Assembly (NCBI GenBank): GCA_014381825.1
Contig: JACNKX010000054.1
Location: 1-54,249 of the forward strand
Reading direction: 5' to 3'
Origin: Planctomycetota bacterium
GTDB lineage: Bacteria > Planctomycetota > Planctomycetia > Pirellulales > Pirellulaceae
Length of the DNA stretch: 54,249 nucleotides
Each line of letters opens with the position of its first letter. Within the stretch, counting starts at the first letter, position 1. This document shows positions 1 to 9,078 of the stretch, one piece after another. The translations under genes and the position numbers were made by a program. The notes under the pieces are model-generated. The model had not been told where the DNA came from. It searched no databases and saw only the letters and a program-made list of their open reading frames with translations.

Positions 1-43
1 TTCAGCCGCTCAACTTCTACCACCGAAGAACTTGGCAATTGAA

Positions 44-1447
44 CTAAACTGTTACGATGGGATCGCGATTGATCTTCACGATCTCGGGGCTCAAGGCAAT
101 TTGCGTAGCACCGGGTGTAGGCAACGCTTGCACGACGTGGAGGCTAGTTGTTTCCGCGAGATTAACAATCGCACTCTCGTCGTCCTCCGCTAGTTCGCTT
201 CCGTCTTGTCGCTTTAACAGCTGCACGATCGGCCTGCCATACTCTTTCCCAGAACGACGCAGAACGCGTGCGACGGACCCATCGTTCAGCACGACATAGC
301 TTCCGATTGGGAACAGCGCCATGATCTGAATTAACGACTTGACGATTTTCGGATCGAAGCAATTTTGGCTGGCCTGTGTGATCAAACATTCCATCGCCGC
401 ATAGGGCATCAGCGCGTGACGGTAGGGCCGAGCAGTCGTTAGCGCGAGATAAGCATCAGCGACGCCAAGTATCCTCGCAAAAACGTGGGTTTCGTGCTGC
501 CTGCGGGCACGTGGATAGCCGGTTCCATTGGGGCGTTCGTGTACCTGATAGGCCGCTAACGGTACTGTCGAGGGTATCCCGGTAATTTTCTCCAGCATTT
601 CCAACGCGTGGATCGGATGCTTCTTGATCGCGACGAAGTCCCCGTCAGACAGAATATGCGTGGCGTTACGAATTGATTCGGGAACACGGACCATTCCCCA
701 GTCATGCAACAACCCGCAAAGTCCAAGCGTCCGCGAATTCTCGTCATCCAATCCCATCTCGATACCGATCGCCATCCCCAGCATGGACATTTGCAGGCAA
801 TGGTCGGCGAGGATCGTGTCGTCACCAACTTCCATTACTACGCTTAAGACGCAATCGGCGTCGGACATCATCGCGGTCAAGTACTGGCCGGTCGTGTCCA
901 TCAACTGCTTGCAATCCACGGACTTGCCACGCAGAGCGTCTTGGATGCATTCATCCAACGCTGCACTCGCATCACGATGAACGTCGACGACGCGGTCTCG
1001 TTCTTCACGGTCGTACCCTCGACAACCGCGGCTAATCATCTGATTTACCAAAGCTTCGCCGGAATTGGCGACGAACAGATTTCCCGACTCGATGATTTGA
1101 TCGAGTTTCGCGGTCAACTCGGTGTCGAACCCAGGATGGGGCGATTTGCTAGAAATCGCGTGACCAGCGAGCGTGACGGATTGGACATCCTCTTCGTGTA
1201 ACAGGACTTCAGCGACGCCTCGCGCACGTAAAAGTTCTTTGAATTTCGTCGTGATTAAGGAACCTTCTGCCAGCAACAGAAGTCCGCCTGTGTCGTAGAT
1301 CGGGAACTTAATTGGCCGATTGGTGATCAAGCTTTGAACAGGTACCGCTTCCGTTCGAACTTGATCCGGCGCGCTTTGAGCGTCTACTCCCCGGACGGTG
1401 TCGGCGTCCGGTGCAGCGTCGGTGACGTCGCTGATAGCCGCGGACAT
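44..1447 (-). CDS. HD-GYP domain protein (putative c-di-GMP phosphodiesterase)
   Basis: HD-GYP proteins usually hydrolyse cyclic di-GMP in the cytoplasm. Of about 467 residues, the N-terminal 200 form a PilZ/sensor-like region without a membrane segment. The HD-GYP core follows: HDWGM near 250, KKHP near 280, VHERPNGTGYP near 305 and ADAY near 335. The HD pair, the HP histidine and the later Asp are present, but the first His of the usual HHE triad is Val and the Lys of HDxGK is Met, so catalysis may be altered. The ATG at 1447 is preferred over a GTG four codons upstream because AAGGTGG lies 8 bases before it. A PilZ-like gene lies just upstream on the same strand, which fits c-di-GMP signalling. 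The family is clear; activity is uncertain. Confidence 0.9.
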   Translation of the reverse strand: MSAAISDVTDAAPDADTVRGVDAQSAPDQVRTEAVPVQSLITNRPIKFPIYDTGGLLLLAEGSLITTKFKELLRARGVAEVLLHEEDVQSVTLAGHAISSKSPHPGFDTELTAKLDQIIESGNLFVANSGEALVNQMISRGCRGYDREERDRVVDVHRDASAALDECIQDALRGKSVDCKQLMDTTGQYLTAMMSDADCVLSVVMEVGDDTILADHCLQMSMLGMAIGIEMGLDDENSRTLGLCGLLHDWGMVRVPESIRNATHILSDGDFVAIKKHPIHALEMLEKITGIPSTVPLAAYQVHERPNGTGYPRARRQHETHVFARILGVADAYLALTTARPYRHALMPYAAMECLITQASQNCFDPKIVKSLIQIMALFPIGSYVVLNDGSVARVLRRSGKEYGRPIVQLLKRQDGSELAEDDESAIVNLAETTSLHVVQALPTPGATQIALSPEIVKINRDPIVTV

Positions 1448-1591
1448 ACTTGCTGCCACCTTATCGTGCTTATCGTGTTGAAATTACGGATGACCGGTGT
1501 TAATGATTGCTCGCGTGTTACAGGTCTCGTGAAAAGGCCCGCAGCGCTGCTAAAACATAGGTCAACTGAAGGCTTGAGCAAGTGAATCGAA

Positions 1592-1972
1592 TTATGCCTG
1601 CATGCCCGACAACATGAAGGTACATCCGACGTCAAACTTTTCGTCGTCACGCGGCTCGCAGCGCAAAATGCGAATACCGGCTTGGAGTGCTTGATCGCCT
1701 GCGGTTAGTTTCAGAATCGCAACATCCGCTAAAATCGGATCATCATGCACGATACCTAGACCGCTGGGGCTAATGTCCCGCGTCGTGGCTTGGATCGACT
1801 TTAGGACGCGTTGAAACTTCTCGTCGGTCGGTACAATTTCCACCGGAACTTCCATCAGATGAAGAGGGCGTGGGTCGTCCGCCGCCCGGTAGATGCGCGC
1901 AAGCGCTTCGATGAACGCCTCGATTGCATCGCGTTCGTCCTCTAGATCGCCAACTCGTGTCTGAAAAGTCAT
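1592..1972 (-). CDS. PilZ-like domain protein
   Basis: A 126-residue soluble protein. The N-terminal 30 residues are acidic and helical. The rest resembles a PilZ beta-barrel: TTRDISPSGLGI near residues 66-77 matches the (D/N)xSxxG half of the c-di-GMP-binding signature with an Arg just before it, followed by beta-rich segments ending in a C-terminal strand. PilZ domains bind c-di-GMP and pass the signal to motility, polysaccharide or secretion machinery. It precedes the HD-GYP gene on the same strand with a gap of about 145 bases, so the two may be co-transcribed or at least functionally linked. The exact Rxxx(R) arm is not perfectly canonical, so ligand binding is an inference. Confidence 0.75.
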   Translation of the reverse strand: MTFQTRVGDLEDERDAIEAFIEALARIYRAADDPRPLHLMEVPVEIVPTDEKFQRVLKSIQATTRDISPSGLGIVHDDPILADVAILKLTAGDQALQAGIRILRCEPRDDEKFDVGCTFMLSGMQA

Positions 1973-2052
1973 CTCGCCATGCCCGGAGCCGCGAATACCG
2001 GATACCCCGATCTAGTACAAGCATAGAACACGTAATCGCTCGGTGAGGACCG

Positions 2053-2544
2053 CTAGAGGTTCTTTGGCGACTCAAGTTCCATGCAGTAATGAATTTGCCG
2101 AGCGACCTCGCGGAAGCCTAGAGACGGATAGAGGCCCTGCCCGACGTCGTTCTGGTCCAGGGTCTCGATCTTGGCATGCGTTAACCCTTCTTTGCGAAAG
2201 TTACTCAACGCGAATTCGATCAGCTGTCGGCCGATGCCACGTCCTCGCTGCTCAGAGTCCACGGCTAGATTCGGGATGACTCCCATCCCCGCGTCGCGAT
2301 CGCGGAACGTTGTGATATAGCCGACGACTTGTCCCGCCAGTTCGGCGACGAATACTCCATCGGCATCGCGTTGCACGTCGAAATCGATATGTCGAGCCTT
2401 GCGCCAACGCCAATCGCGGTGGTTGATCGGGCCGAACTGATCCTCGATGTTCCTATCGATCGAAACACCGTCGAAGGCTTCGACTGTGAGTCGCTTGATG
2501 GTCTCTAAATCGGTCGACCGATAGGTTCGTATGTGTACGTCCAT
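2053..2544 (-). CDS. GNAT family N-acetyltransferase
   Basis: A 163-residue protein with the GNAT fold. The acetyl-CoA pyrophosphate-binding loop is visible as EQRGRGIGRQLIEFAL near residues 97-112, preceded by the beta-4 strand GVIPNLAVD and followed by LYPSLGFREVAR, the typical C-terminal Y/F-x-x-x-GF motif. These enzymes move an acetyl group from acetyl-CoA to an amine of a small molecule or protein; the substrate cannot be read from sequence. The start is supported by GAGGAG six bases before the ATG. It lies about 50 bases downstream of the DUF2293 gene on the same strand. No signal peptide or membrane segment is seen. Confidence 0.92.
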   Translation of the reverse strand: MDVHIRTYRSTDLETIKRLTVEAFDGVSIDRNIEDQFGPINHRDWRWRKARHIDFDVQRDADGVFVAELAGQVVGYITTFRDRDAGMGVIPNLAVDSEQRGRGIGRQLIEFALSNFRKEGLTHAKIETLDQNDVGQGLYPSLGFREVARQIHYCMELESPKNL

Positions 2545-2594
2545 CGTGAACTCCTCGTAGTCGATCTCAAGTGTATTCGATCAACCCAGGCGAG

Positions 2595-3272
2595 TCACTC
2601 GACTAGTGCTTGCTGAAGCGGGCAACTCTCCAGGCCGACCGCGTGACCCAGTCGATACGCCGTTAGCAGACTCCTTGATTGTTCTGCGAGCTGCCGCCGA
2701 ACCTCGCGTCGCATTCCTTTTACTCGCGGAATTTGCAGGTTGTCGTAAGCCGTCGTCTGATGACGCATCCAGGCGATCACCGCGGACTCGGCGCGCTCCT
2801 CGATTGGAATTCGCTGCGTCCTGGCAACGGTCCCGCTGCCGACTGGTGTCGCATGGCGAGTGATCGCAGCAGCCATCCGCGATGCGACCTCGGCGTGTGC
2901 CGCGTCGAACGCCAGGAACGCAAGCACCGCTCCCTGGAACTCGCTGACATACGCGTTCTGTTTGTCTTCACGTCGCCGAGCATCTCTCGCTCGCCGTTTG
3001 GCATACGCGTCGGTAGAGCGCTCACACGCCAACGTCTCGCGAATCGACTCGATCGTCGCACGCGGTGCCCAAACACCACGCGAGAACGTTTTACGCCCCC
3101 GCTTCTCTTGAACCGTCCAACTCGGGCCGGCAGCCTTTACGCGCCGTGTTAATGCCGCGTCGCCAGGCGCCAACAGATCCCAACTGGCAGGAATCGAAAG
3201 GATCTCACCGTCGGCAGACCTAACAGTTCGTGGCTGCGATCCTGGGCTAACGATCCGTTGTTCCGTGGGCAT
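2595..3272 (-). CDS. DUF2293-like conserved protein
   Basis: A 225-residue, very Arg-rich soluble protein of unknown function. The C-terminal third, AESAVIAWMRHQTTAYDNLQ followed by a run with RREVRRQLAEQSRSLL, matches what I know of DUF2293, a family with a conserved I-RH-T-Y-x-L core. The middle (residues 95-125) is highly basic and probably a long helix. The first 60 residues contain a short region with several Trp and Gly that may be a small separate domain. Its basic charge would suit nucleic-acid binding, but nothing catalytic is visible. It sits between csrA and the acetyltransferase on the same strand. Confidence 0.75.
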   Translation of the reverse strand: MPTEQRIVSPGSQPRTVRSADGEILSIPASWDLLAPGDAALTRRVKAAGPSWTVQEKRGRKTFSRGVWAPRATIESIRETLACERSTDAYAKRRARDARRREDKQNAYVSEFQGAVLAFLAFDAAHAEVASRMAAAITRHATPVGSGTVARTQRIPIEERAESAVIAWMRHQTTAYDNLQIPRVKGMRREVRRQLAEQSRSLLTAYRLGHAVGLESCPLQQALVE

Positions 3273-3346
3273 CTATTTCTCGCAAATCGTTGAGGAGCAA
3301 GCTGCGAGAGATTGTAGCGAAACAATGGAGCTTCGTCGGGTGGACG

Positions 3347-3550
3347 TCAGCTCTCGTCGGCAGCTTCGCTTGCGGTGGCGGCCTGTGCCTCTTGTTGAAG
3401 CGCCCGATAGACTTCGTGCCGATGAATGGGCACGTGAGATGGGGCTTCGATTCCGAGGCGAACTTTGTCCGCGCGGACGTCGACGATGGTGATCACGATA
3501 TCATCGCCAATCACGATCTGCTCATTCTTTTTTCGAGATAGAACTAACAT
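3347..3550 (-). CDS. csrA: Carbon storage regulator CsrA
   Basis: A 67-residue protein with the full CsrA signature: [18 protein letters not shown] at the N-terminus, [20 protein letters not shown] in the middle with the RNA-contacting region, and HEVYRAL after it. CsrA dimers bind GGA motifs in mRNA leaders and alter translation or stability. The C-terminal 15 residues are an Ala/Glu-rich tail beyond the core domain, slightly longer than in E. coli. It is first in a minus-strand group; the DUF2293 gene starts 74 bases further on. No fliW or flagellar gene is nearby, so its targets cannot be guessed from context. Confidence 0.97.
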   Translation of the reverse strand: MLVLSRKKNEQIVIGDDIVITIVDVRADKVRLGIEAPSHVPIHRHEVYRALQQEAQAATASEAADES

Positions 3551-3881
3551 TGTCTCAAAACCCTTATCGAATGCGAACTATTCTACGCATCAGGCGGATG
3601 CCGTTTCGAGCGTTCCTGGGCCCGCCCATTGCGAGCGTCGCGGACCATTGAGTTCGGCGACTGCCCCAAAGGGTGATGGCGCAACGATTTGGAAAGCCGC
3701 TCACCGGGCAGGTTCGGTGGGGACCGAGCATGGAGGCCACAAAGTCGCGGGGAGCACGGCAACAGGACAGTCTGTTGAGTGCGGCCGCGACAAGGTCATT
3801 CGACGAAGCAGAAAGCCCATGATACGCTGGTGGCTTTGCTGGCATGAGCGTTAGAAGCTGTTCCACCAAGCCGAGGTCAAC
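3551..3881. other. Intergenic region between divergent csrA and deacetylase
   Basis: This 331-base stretch separates two divergent genes and must hold both promoters. It is GC-rich with many short GGA/GGG runs between 3600 and 3830 and no convincing reading frame; the 101-codon minus frame across it has no ribosome site and no protein-like composition. A structured RNA is possible but I recognise no known RNA family in it. Confidence 0.4.
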
Positions 3882-5615
3882 ATGTTGCTACGAAATCTCG
3901 TTCTGGTCTTTGTCATTCTCGTCGGGCAAGCCGCTGTCGCTCTTGAACCGCTGCCCGATAAGCTTGTCGCGCTGACGTTCGACGACTCGGCGAAATCACA
4001 CTTCACAATCGTGCGCCCGATTTTGAAGAAGTACAAGTTTGGTGCGACCTTCTTCATCACCGAAGGCTTCGACTTCCGTGACAACAAGAAGGACTACATG
4101 ACATGGGACGAGATCGCGCAACTGTATCGCGATGGCTTTGAAATCGGCAATCACACTCGCGATCATCTCGGCATCACGGAGAAGACCGTCGAGCAGCTGG
4201 CGGAGCAACTGGCGGGGATTGACGATCGATGTAAGCAGTACGAGATTCCTCGCCCGGTCAGCTTTGCGTACCCCGGCAATGCGACAACGCCCAAAGCGTT
4301 CGAGATTCTCAGCAAGCATGGAATTAAATTTGCTCGTCGCGGTGGAATGCCAGAATATCCGTACGAGAAGGGACGTGGCGTCGCCTACGAACCTGGTCTC
4401 GATCATCCCCTGTTGATTCCGTCCGCCGGCGACGGACGTCCTACGTGGGAACTCGCGGATTTTATTCGCGCAGCCGAACAGGCTAAACATGGCCGGATCG
4501 CGGTGTTGCAGTTCCACGGAGCACCAGATACCGCTCACGATTGGGTCAGCACACCGACTGACCGTTTTGAGTCCTACATGCGTTACCTCGCCGGGAACGG
4601 ATACACCGTGGTCGCGTTACGCGATCTGGAGAAGTACATCAATCCCGCGATTGCACCACGGGACGCGAACGGCGTGATCGCCGATCGACAAACTTCGATC
4701 GAAGCGGGGCAAACGCGAGACAACTTTCGAGTTCCCGAGAACGACGATGAACTCCGGGACTGGCTGATGAATATGAAGACGCATCGATTCACCGCTGCCG
4801 AGATGAAGGCTGCAACAGGATTATCTAGCGAAGAGTTGGCTGATGCCATCGAACGATTGCAGATCAAGAATTACGTCCCTGTTCCACATACCGCAGGCGT
4901 AGGGTCAGTATTGCCTTACCCTGGCGGTCGACATCCACGTATCGGATTTCGCGATGGAGCCATTCGCCCGCAGCGCGAAACGAAGGTCAGCGTCTTCACT
5001 CCCTGGTCGGACGGAGGTTACGTGGTCGCCGATACCCCGGAAGCGATCTGGTCAGCGACGCCGGAAGGCCGCGAGTTGCTGTATCTCGCCCACACGCACG
5101 TTCCTACGAAGTGGTCCAAGCAAGGCGTCGATTTGGAGCCGTTAGAATGGAAACGACCCGACGACGGAGTGCTTGAGATCGAACGTCGTCTGCCGAACGA
5201 CGTCTCGTTTGGTGCGAAAATCGTTTCTGTTAAAGGTGCCGTGTTGATGGATCTGTGGCTCAGAAACGGCACGAAGGAGATGCTTTCCGGGTTGCGCGTA
5301 CAGAACTGTGTGATGTTGAAAGACGCGGTCGGCTTCGCCGATCTGACGATCGATAACAAGTTGCTTCAAGATCCGTACGCCGCGTGTAGCAATCACGAAG
5401 GAAATCGTTGGGTGATCACCGCGTGGGAGCAGTGCGTTCGCCCGTGGGGCAATGAATATTGTCCTTGCATGCATTCCGACCCCCAGTTCCCCGACTGTGC
5501 GCCCGGCGAGACACAGCGACTGCGCGGCTGGCTGTCTTTTTACGAAGGTACCGACATCCAGGACGAACTGAAGCGAATCGAACAGCTCAAGTGGCAGTCT
5601 CAACCGATCGACTGA
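3882..5615 (+). CDS. Exported polysaccharide deacetylase with novel C-terminal half
   Basis: A 577-residue protein beginning with a signal peptide (about residues 1-21, ending AVA). Residues 28-250 form a NodB-type carbohydrate esterase 4 domain: LTFDD at 31-35 (catalytic base and metal Asp), HTRDH at 90-94 (metal His pair), SFAYPGN near 133 and VLQFHGAPD near 210. Such enzymes remove N- or O-acetyl groups from polysaccharides in a metal-dependent way. Residues 285-335 look like a small winged-helix-like segment ([20 protein letters not shown]), and the last 240 residues form a Cys- and Trp-rich beta domain I do not recognise. It stands alone on the plus strand. The exact glycan substrate is unknown. 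Confidence 0.9.
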   Translation: MLLRNLVLVFVILVGQAAVALEPLPDKLVALTFDDSAKSHFTIVRPILKKYKFGATFFITEGFDFRDNKKDYMTWDEIAQLYRDGFEIGNHTRDHLGITEKTVEQLAEQLAGIDDRCKQYEIPRPVSFAYPGNATTPKAFEILSKHGIKFARRGGMPEYPYEKGRGVAYEPGLDHPLLIPSAGDGRPTWELADFIRAAEQAKHGRIAVLQFHGAPDTAHDWVSTPTDRFESYMRYLAGNGYTVVALRDLEKYINPAIAPRDANGVIADRQTSIEAGQTRDNFRVPENDDELRDWLMNMKTHRFTAAEMKAATGLSSEELADAIERLQIKNYVPVPHTAGVGSVLPYPGGRHPRIGFRDGAIRPQRETKVSVFTPWSDGGYVVADTPEAIWSATPEGRELLYLAHTHVPTKWSKQGVDLEPLEWKRPDDGVLEIERRLPNDVSFGAKIVSVKGAVLMDLWLRNGTKEMLSGLRVQNCVMLKDAVGFADLTIDNKLLQDPYAACSNHEGNRWVITAWEQCVRPWGNEYCPCMHSDPQFPDCAPGETQRLRGWLSFYEGTDIQDELKRIEQLKWQSQPID

Positions 5616-5719
5616 GATCGGTCGAGCTGCTAGTGAATCGAGCGATCGATTGCCACATCCCTGCGGATACTGGTTTGAAGATCAGCTGAACCCCCGGCCA
5701 CGATTCTGTCCCCCGATAA

Positions 5720-5748
5720 TTGGCTAAGTTACAACGCAGCACTATAAT
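5720..5748 (+). promoter_or_regulatory. Sigma70-like promoter
   Basis: TTGGCT at 5720-5725 and a perfect TATAAT at 5743-5748 are separated by 17 bases, the ideal spacing for a housekeeping sigma factor. It lies just upstream of the run of small genes that starts at 5810. It also argues against using the TTG at 5720 as a start codon, because the transcript would begin near 5755. Confidence 0.6.
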
Positions 5749-5809
5749 ACGACAAACGCCGATGCACGGGGTGTCGGCTAAAACATTGTTAGACGGCGGA
5801 CATAACCCA

Positions 5810-6283
5810 ATGAGCCAACCGCCCGCAAAACCGAGGTTGTTTCAGTCCCGGTTGCGGTCCCTGCTTATCGCGGTCGTATTCGTCGCCGTTTTCCTCGCGA
5901 CGAATGGCTTTGGCCTCGTCGGGCTTCACTATCCGCATGCAATCGAAAACGATCCATTGATTGCGCCCGTCCGTGTGGTATCAGTGCAGAACGACACGCT
6001 TGAACTAGAAGACGGTCGTGTGATTGTCGTCGATGCGATTAGCGATCCGCTCGATGAGTTGATCAAAGCGTCTGACGACCACGTAGACATCGAGTTTGAG
6101 GATGGATCAACAAACGTCGTGGTCTTCGCGAAGACTCGTAGCTGGATCTGCGGCACTTCGTGGATACGACTCGTCAATATTCCGTTGATTCCTGACGATG
6201 TGCCAATCAATCGACGAGAAACCATTTGTTTCGGAAGGCTCGTTACTAATCAAGACACCGTTGCAGTGCAAGGACGCCGCTAA
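5810..6283 (+). CDS. Small membrane-anchored protein, unknown function
   Basis: A 157-residue protein with a short cytoplasmic N-terminus, one membrane helix at about residues 18-35 (LLIAVVFVAVFLATNGFGLV) and an extracytoplasmic domain of about 115 residues. The domain starts with a beta pattern, VVSVQNDTLELEDGRVIVVD, that recalls small barrel folds, but no catalytic residues of staphylococcal-nuclease type follow, so I give no function. The open frame extends upstream to a TTG at 5720 and an ATG at 5762; 5810 is preferred because the promoter overlaps the first and the hydrophobic anchor follows naturally. It is the first of five small genes in the same direction. Confidence 0.65.
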   Translation: MSQPPAKPRLFQSRLRSLLIAVVFVAVFLATNGFGLVGLHYPHAIENDPLIAPVRVVSVQNDTLELEDGRVIVVDAISDPLDELIKASDDHVDIEFEDGSTNVVVFAKTRSWICGTSWIRLVNIPLIPDDVPINRRETICFGRLVTNQDTVAVQGRR

Positions 6284-6435
6284 CACGGCAGATCCGCTAG
6301 GCCGCTGCGCGGACGCCTGCGATTTGGTTCGAGCCGCGCCCTAATATAGAATCCAATTTGTCGTTCGGCGTTCTAAGATGTAACGAGCATCGGCGTCGGA
6401 TGTGCCAACCGTTGGCGGAGTAAACCCAGCAAGTC

Positions 6436-6579
6436 ATGACAGACGATGTTGGTTCAATTGCCGGTTGTCTCCTCATCTTGGTGGTCTGCGCCTGGGCTGT
6501 TTGGTTCCTAGCCACACAGCTTCGATCGAATATCGATTCTGAAACTGCCGTTGATCAGACTCTCAGCGAGGTGAAATAG
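6436..6579 (+). CDS. 47-residue single-helix membrane protein (small ORF)
   Basis: The frame encodes 47 residues: a short N-terminus MTDDVGS, a hydrophobic helix (CLLILVVCAWAVWFLATQL) and an acidic tail ending SEVK. That is the layout of a small bitopic membrane protein. Support is the clean hydrophobic-then-polar composition and the position in a run of same-strand small genes, 16 bases before the next one. The ribosome site (GGAG) is rather far from the ATG. Function unknown; could be a chance frame. Confidence 0.45.
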   Translation: MTDDVGSIAGCLLILVVCAWAVWFLATQLRSNIDSETAVDQTLSEVK

Positions 6580-6595
6580 GGGCGAAGCGCCGGGG

Positions 6596-6700
6596 ATGTT
6601 TGGAATTCAAGTTGTCGGATTCGTCCTTCTAATCGGTGCATCGGTATTAATTGGCATTGGAGCCATCGTCGCGATTGTCCAGCAACTTGTAAGTGGTTGA
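6596..6700 (+). CDS. 34-residue hydrophobic protein (small ORF)
   Basis: This frame encodes 34 residues that are almost wholly hydrophobic and Gly/Ile-rich (VVGFVLLIGASVLIGIGAIV), ending QQLVSG. It begins 16 bases after the previous small gene. A GGGGCG-type purine-rich stretch precedes the ATG by about ten bases. It could be a one-helix membrane peptide working with its neighbours, for example a small subunit or a toxin-like peptide. No family is recognised and the call is tentative. Confidence 0.4.
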   Translation: MFGIQVVGFVLLIGASVLIGIGAIVAIVQQLVSG

Positions 6701-6761
6701 TTCTGCCTGCAACTCGCGTTGGCCGATAACCGTTGTGTCGACTAACCATTATAGTAATTTG

Positions 6762-7067
6762 ATGCCGCTTCCAGACTTCACTGACGACGAGCAATACCTC
6801 ATCAAATGCGTGAAGTCCCCGAACGCAACTGGCCGTTCTAGCTCCTCTATGTGGAGTTACCTCATCAGTGGCGCTGTCGTCGCGGGCTTCGGCGCGTATC
6901 ACAGCAGTATTCCCATGATGATCACAGCGTTTGTCGTTGTCTGTGGGTTCCGCATCTATGAAGAGCGGTTCCAAAACAAATGGTTGCCGCATTGGCGTTC
7001 GATTATTCTCAAGTACGAAGCCGCTGCCCGTGGCGAAGACGACTCGGACCACGCCGGTGGCAACTGA
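6762..7067 (+). CDS. Small membrane protein, unknown function
   Basis: A 101-residue protein starting MPLPDFTDDEQYLIKCVK. A soluble N-terminal stretch of about 28 residues is followed by one or two membrane helices (WSYLISGAVVAGFGAY and MMITAFVVVCGFRIY) and a charged C-terminal tail. The ATG at 6762 is chosen over one at 6693 because the upstream 23 codons lack protein-like composition and overlap the preceding small gene. Its stop overlaps the next start (TGATG at 7065-7069), so the two are probably translationally coupled. No family recognised. Confidence 0.65.
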   Translation: MPLPDFTDDEQYLIKCVKSPNATGRSSSSMWSYLISGAVVAGFGAYHSSIPMMITAFVVVCGFRIYEERFQNKWLPHWRSIILKYEAAARGEDDSDHAGGN

Positions 7068-7795
7068 TGCAATCCGCCAAGTACGAAAACTGTTGGAGGA
7101 CTGATGATCCTGCGGGGATTGATCCGTTCCTTCGCGCATTCAGTAGAATCCATCGGCCTTTCGAGGTCACCGATGTCCAGACTCACATCTGTCCGTGTTC
7201 GAGCCAGGTTTTCAACGTTGATCTGGCGCAGTCGGCTTCTCGGCTTACTTGTATCGGTTGCGAAAGAACAGAGATAATGTTCCTGGGCGATTCGTCGTGG
7301 GCCGAGTGCGTTGAGGAGTCGGGTGACATTGACGATATTGCTTGCGATGGTTGTCTTCACCGCGAATTCAATGTCGCGATCGGGACGGCGGGCGTTGGGC
7401 ACATCGGCTCGTCACTGGAGTTTGCTTGGATGCATCTTGGAGTGCGCTGTTGCAAATGCGGCCTTTTGTCGTGCGTAAACGACGATTGTCCGGCGACCGC
7501 TTTCTCGTTTGATCCGACGTGGTTAATTGAATTGGCCAGCCAAGATCGCCCTGACCTAGCATGGCTTCCAGATCAACTGGCTCGCTGTACCTATGGCACT
7601 TGGACCAACGCGTGCTATGTGAAATTCGTGGATTCGACGAATGCCAACCAGCCGGGTGCGGAATGGCAGTATCGAGAGAGCGTCGAACTTTTTCACCCCC
7701 AACGTGGCGCTTTGCATCTCGACATATTGAAGGACGGACGTGTGGGCGGAATCGAGTTTTATGATCGGCTGTTTATACGGCAACTTTTGCGCTAG
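7067..7795 (+). CDS. Cys-rich, probably zinc-binding protein, unknown function
   Basis: A 242-residue soluble protein. Cys pairs are spread through the first 150 residues: CPCSS, CIGC, CDGC, CCKCG and CVNDDC, giving at least two likely zinc-ribbon or knuckle sites. The last 60 residues (ELFHPQRGALHLDILKDG, then GIEFYDRLF) look like an alpha/beta domain. The start at 7067 overlaps the stop of the membrane-protein gene (TGATG), so the two may act together. The frame is open further upstream to 6980 but that part is the out-of-frame shadow of the previous gene. I do not recognise the family and infer no reaction. Confidence 0.7.
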   Translation: MQSAKYENCWRTDDPAGIDPFLRAFSRIHRPFEVTDVQTHICPCSSQVFNVDLAQSASRLTCIGCERTEIMFLGDSSWAECVEESGDIDDIACDGCLHREFNVAIGTAGVGHIGSSLEFAWMHLGVRCCKCGLLSCVNDDCPATAFSFDPTWLIELASQDRPDLAWLPDQLARCTYGTWTNACYVKFVDSTNANQPGAEWQYRESVELFHPQRGALHLDILKDGRVGGIEFYDRLFIRQLLR

Positions 7796-7862
7796 TGGCC
7801 ACACGCACCAATTGCATGCATCATCGCCTGCGGCGAACCTCCGCCAAGTCTTAGTTGCGTAC

Positions 7863-8765
7863 TTAGGCTTCGCGCGGTGGACTAATGCGACTATCAGGAT
7901 CGAATAGCAAAGGAAAGAATTGCCCTTCCATTTTTTGGCCGTTGGGGACGACCGGAACGCCCTGTAGCAACGTCTCGTCAGTGGCTGAGCAGACGCCGTC
8001 ACGAAAGGCGTTGATGACGGTAGCGCGTCGCGGTCGCTTGGTGCGGTTGGCGAACGAGCCATGAATCATCAGAGGATGATGAAATGTGCATTCACCTTTC
8101 TTCAGCTCGACTGCGACCGGTTCATTGAATATTTCCCACTGGTCGAGCGTCAGTGCCTCCTGAATCGCGTCCATATCTCCGGCCAATCCAGTGATCGGCA
8201 GCAAGTCCCACCGGTGGCTGCCAGGTACGTAATGAACGCAGCCGTTTTCTCGTGTGCTGTCGTCCAAGCCGATCCAACACGTCAAATGCGCCATCGGCTT
8301 CGTACGCGTCCAATACGAATAGTCCTGATGCCATGCAACCACACCTCCATGCTCGGCAGGCTTGCAGAACAACTGGTCGTGCCAGAACCTGACCGCTCCG
8401 TCGAGCAGTTGACTCGCAGCAACAGTGAACGCTGGGTGCCACAAGAGATCGTGAAAGCCAGAGCGCAAACGCCAGGCACCGAGTGCGTGGAATAAGACTG
8501 CGTCGGGATCGGCCGACTCGTTGGCGTGGTACTCATACCACAACTGGCTGCCGTCGTGACCCGGATCGAAGAACTCAGCCAACTCGGCTCTTAACGATTC
8601 AACTTGCTCACCTGACAAGATGCGAACGCCCGGCAAGTAACCGTTCTGGTGGTAAAACTCCACTTGGTCATCGCTCAGGCGATATTGCTCCCAATCGTTC
8701 TGTGAGGCCGGAAGCTTGATGAGGTCGCTCACGATCTGGTGATGCTTTGAAAGATCTTGCTGCAT
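7863..8765 (-). CDS. Phytanoyl-CoA dioxygenase family protein
   Basis: A Fe(II)/2-oxoglutarate-dependent oxygenase of about 301 residues. The iron-binding facial triad is visible as WHQD (His and Asp) and IHGS (His), with the 2-oxoglutarate-binding Arg in [11 protein letters not shown]. The surrounding text, [20 protein letters not shown], is typical of the PhyH family. These enzymes hydroxylate or halogenate diverse small molecules; bacterial members often act in secondary metabolism or lipid breakdown, so the substrate stays open. The start at 8765 has AGGA four bases upstream; the frame continues to a GTG at 8834, giving up to 323 residues. It converges with the Cys-rich gene and diverges from the SGNH hydrolase gene. 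Confidence 0.9.
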   Translation of the reverse strand: MQQDLSKHHQIVSDLIKLPASQNDWEQYRLSDDQVEFYHQNGYLPGVRILSGEQVESLRAELAEFFDPGHDGSQLWYEYHANESADPDAVLFHALGAWRLRSGFHDLLWHPAFTVAASQLLDGAVRFWHDQLFCKPAEHGGVVAWHQDYSYWTRTKPMAHLTCWIGLDDSTRENGCVHYVPGSHRWDLLPITGLAGDMDAIQEALTLDQWEIFNEPVAVELKKGECTFHHPLMIHGSFANRTKRPRRATVINAFRDGVCSATDETLLQGVPVVPNGQKMEGQFFPLLFDPDSRISPPREA

Positions 8766-9078
8766 GATTTCCTGCAGGGCGCTTGTGATGCTCGAAGAGT
8801 GTTGATTGCGGCAGTTCGGAACGCACATTGTCACTTCGACTCATTGAAGATCAACAGCATTTTCTGCACGAAAGTTCTAAAAGCCGCAAGATCGAACGGG
8901 CGGAACGAAGCCTGCGGACAAGAGTTCGTCAATAATCGTCTTGCACTCGACAGACGCGCCGCATTGGCCAAAAACCGTTGACTCGACACCCCCCGTCGCC
9001 TCGGCTACGATCTAGTGTGATGCGGTTCAACGGTGGGATTTCTGAGTAGGCGCTGCCACGCGGCAGACGAACGACGCG
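8766..9078. other. Intergenic region between divergent genes
   Basis: About 310 bases between the dioxygenase and SGNH hydrolase starts. Part of it (8766-8834) may be the N-terminus of the dioxygenase if the upstream GTG is used. The remainder should carry two divergent promoters; I see no clear consensus boxes, repeats or RNA gene in it. Confidence 0.3.

Noticed and set aside
3564-3869. Minus-strand frame of 101 codons between csrA and the deacetylase
   Set aside because: No ribosome site, no domain, and composition typical of a chance frame in GC-rich DNA.
5720-5809. Upstream TTG/ATG starts for the small membrane protein
   Set aside because: The TTG is part of the promoter -35 box and the extra residues add no sensible sequence before the anchor helix.
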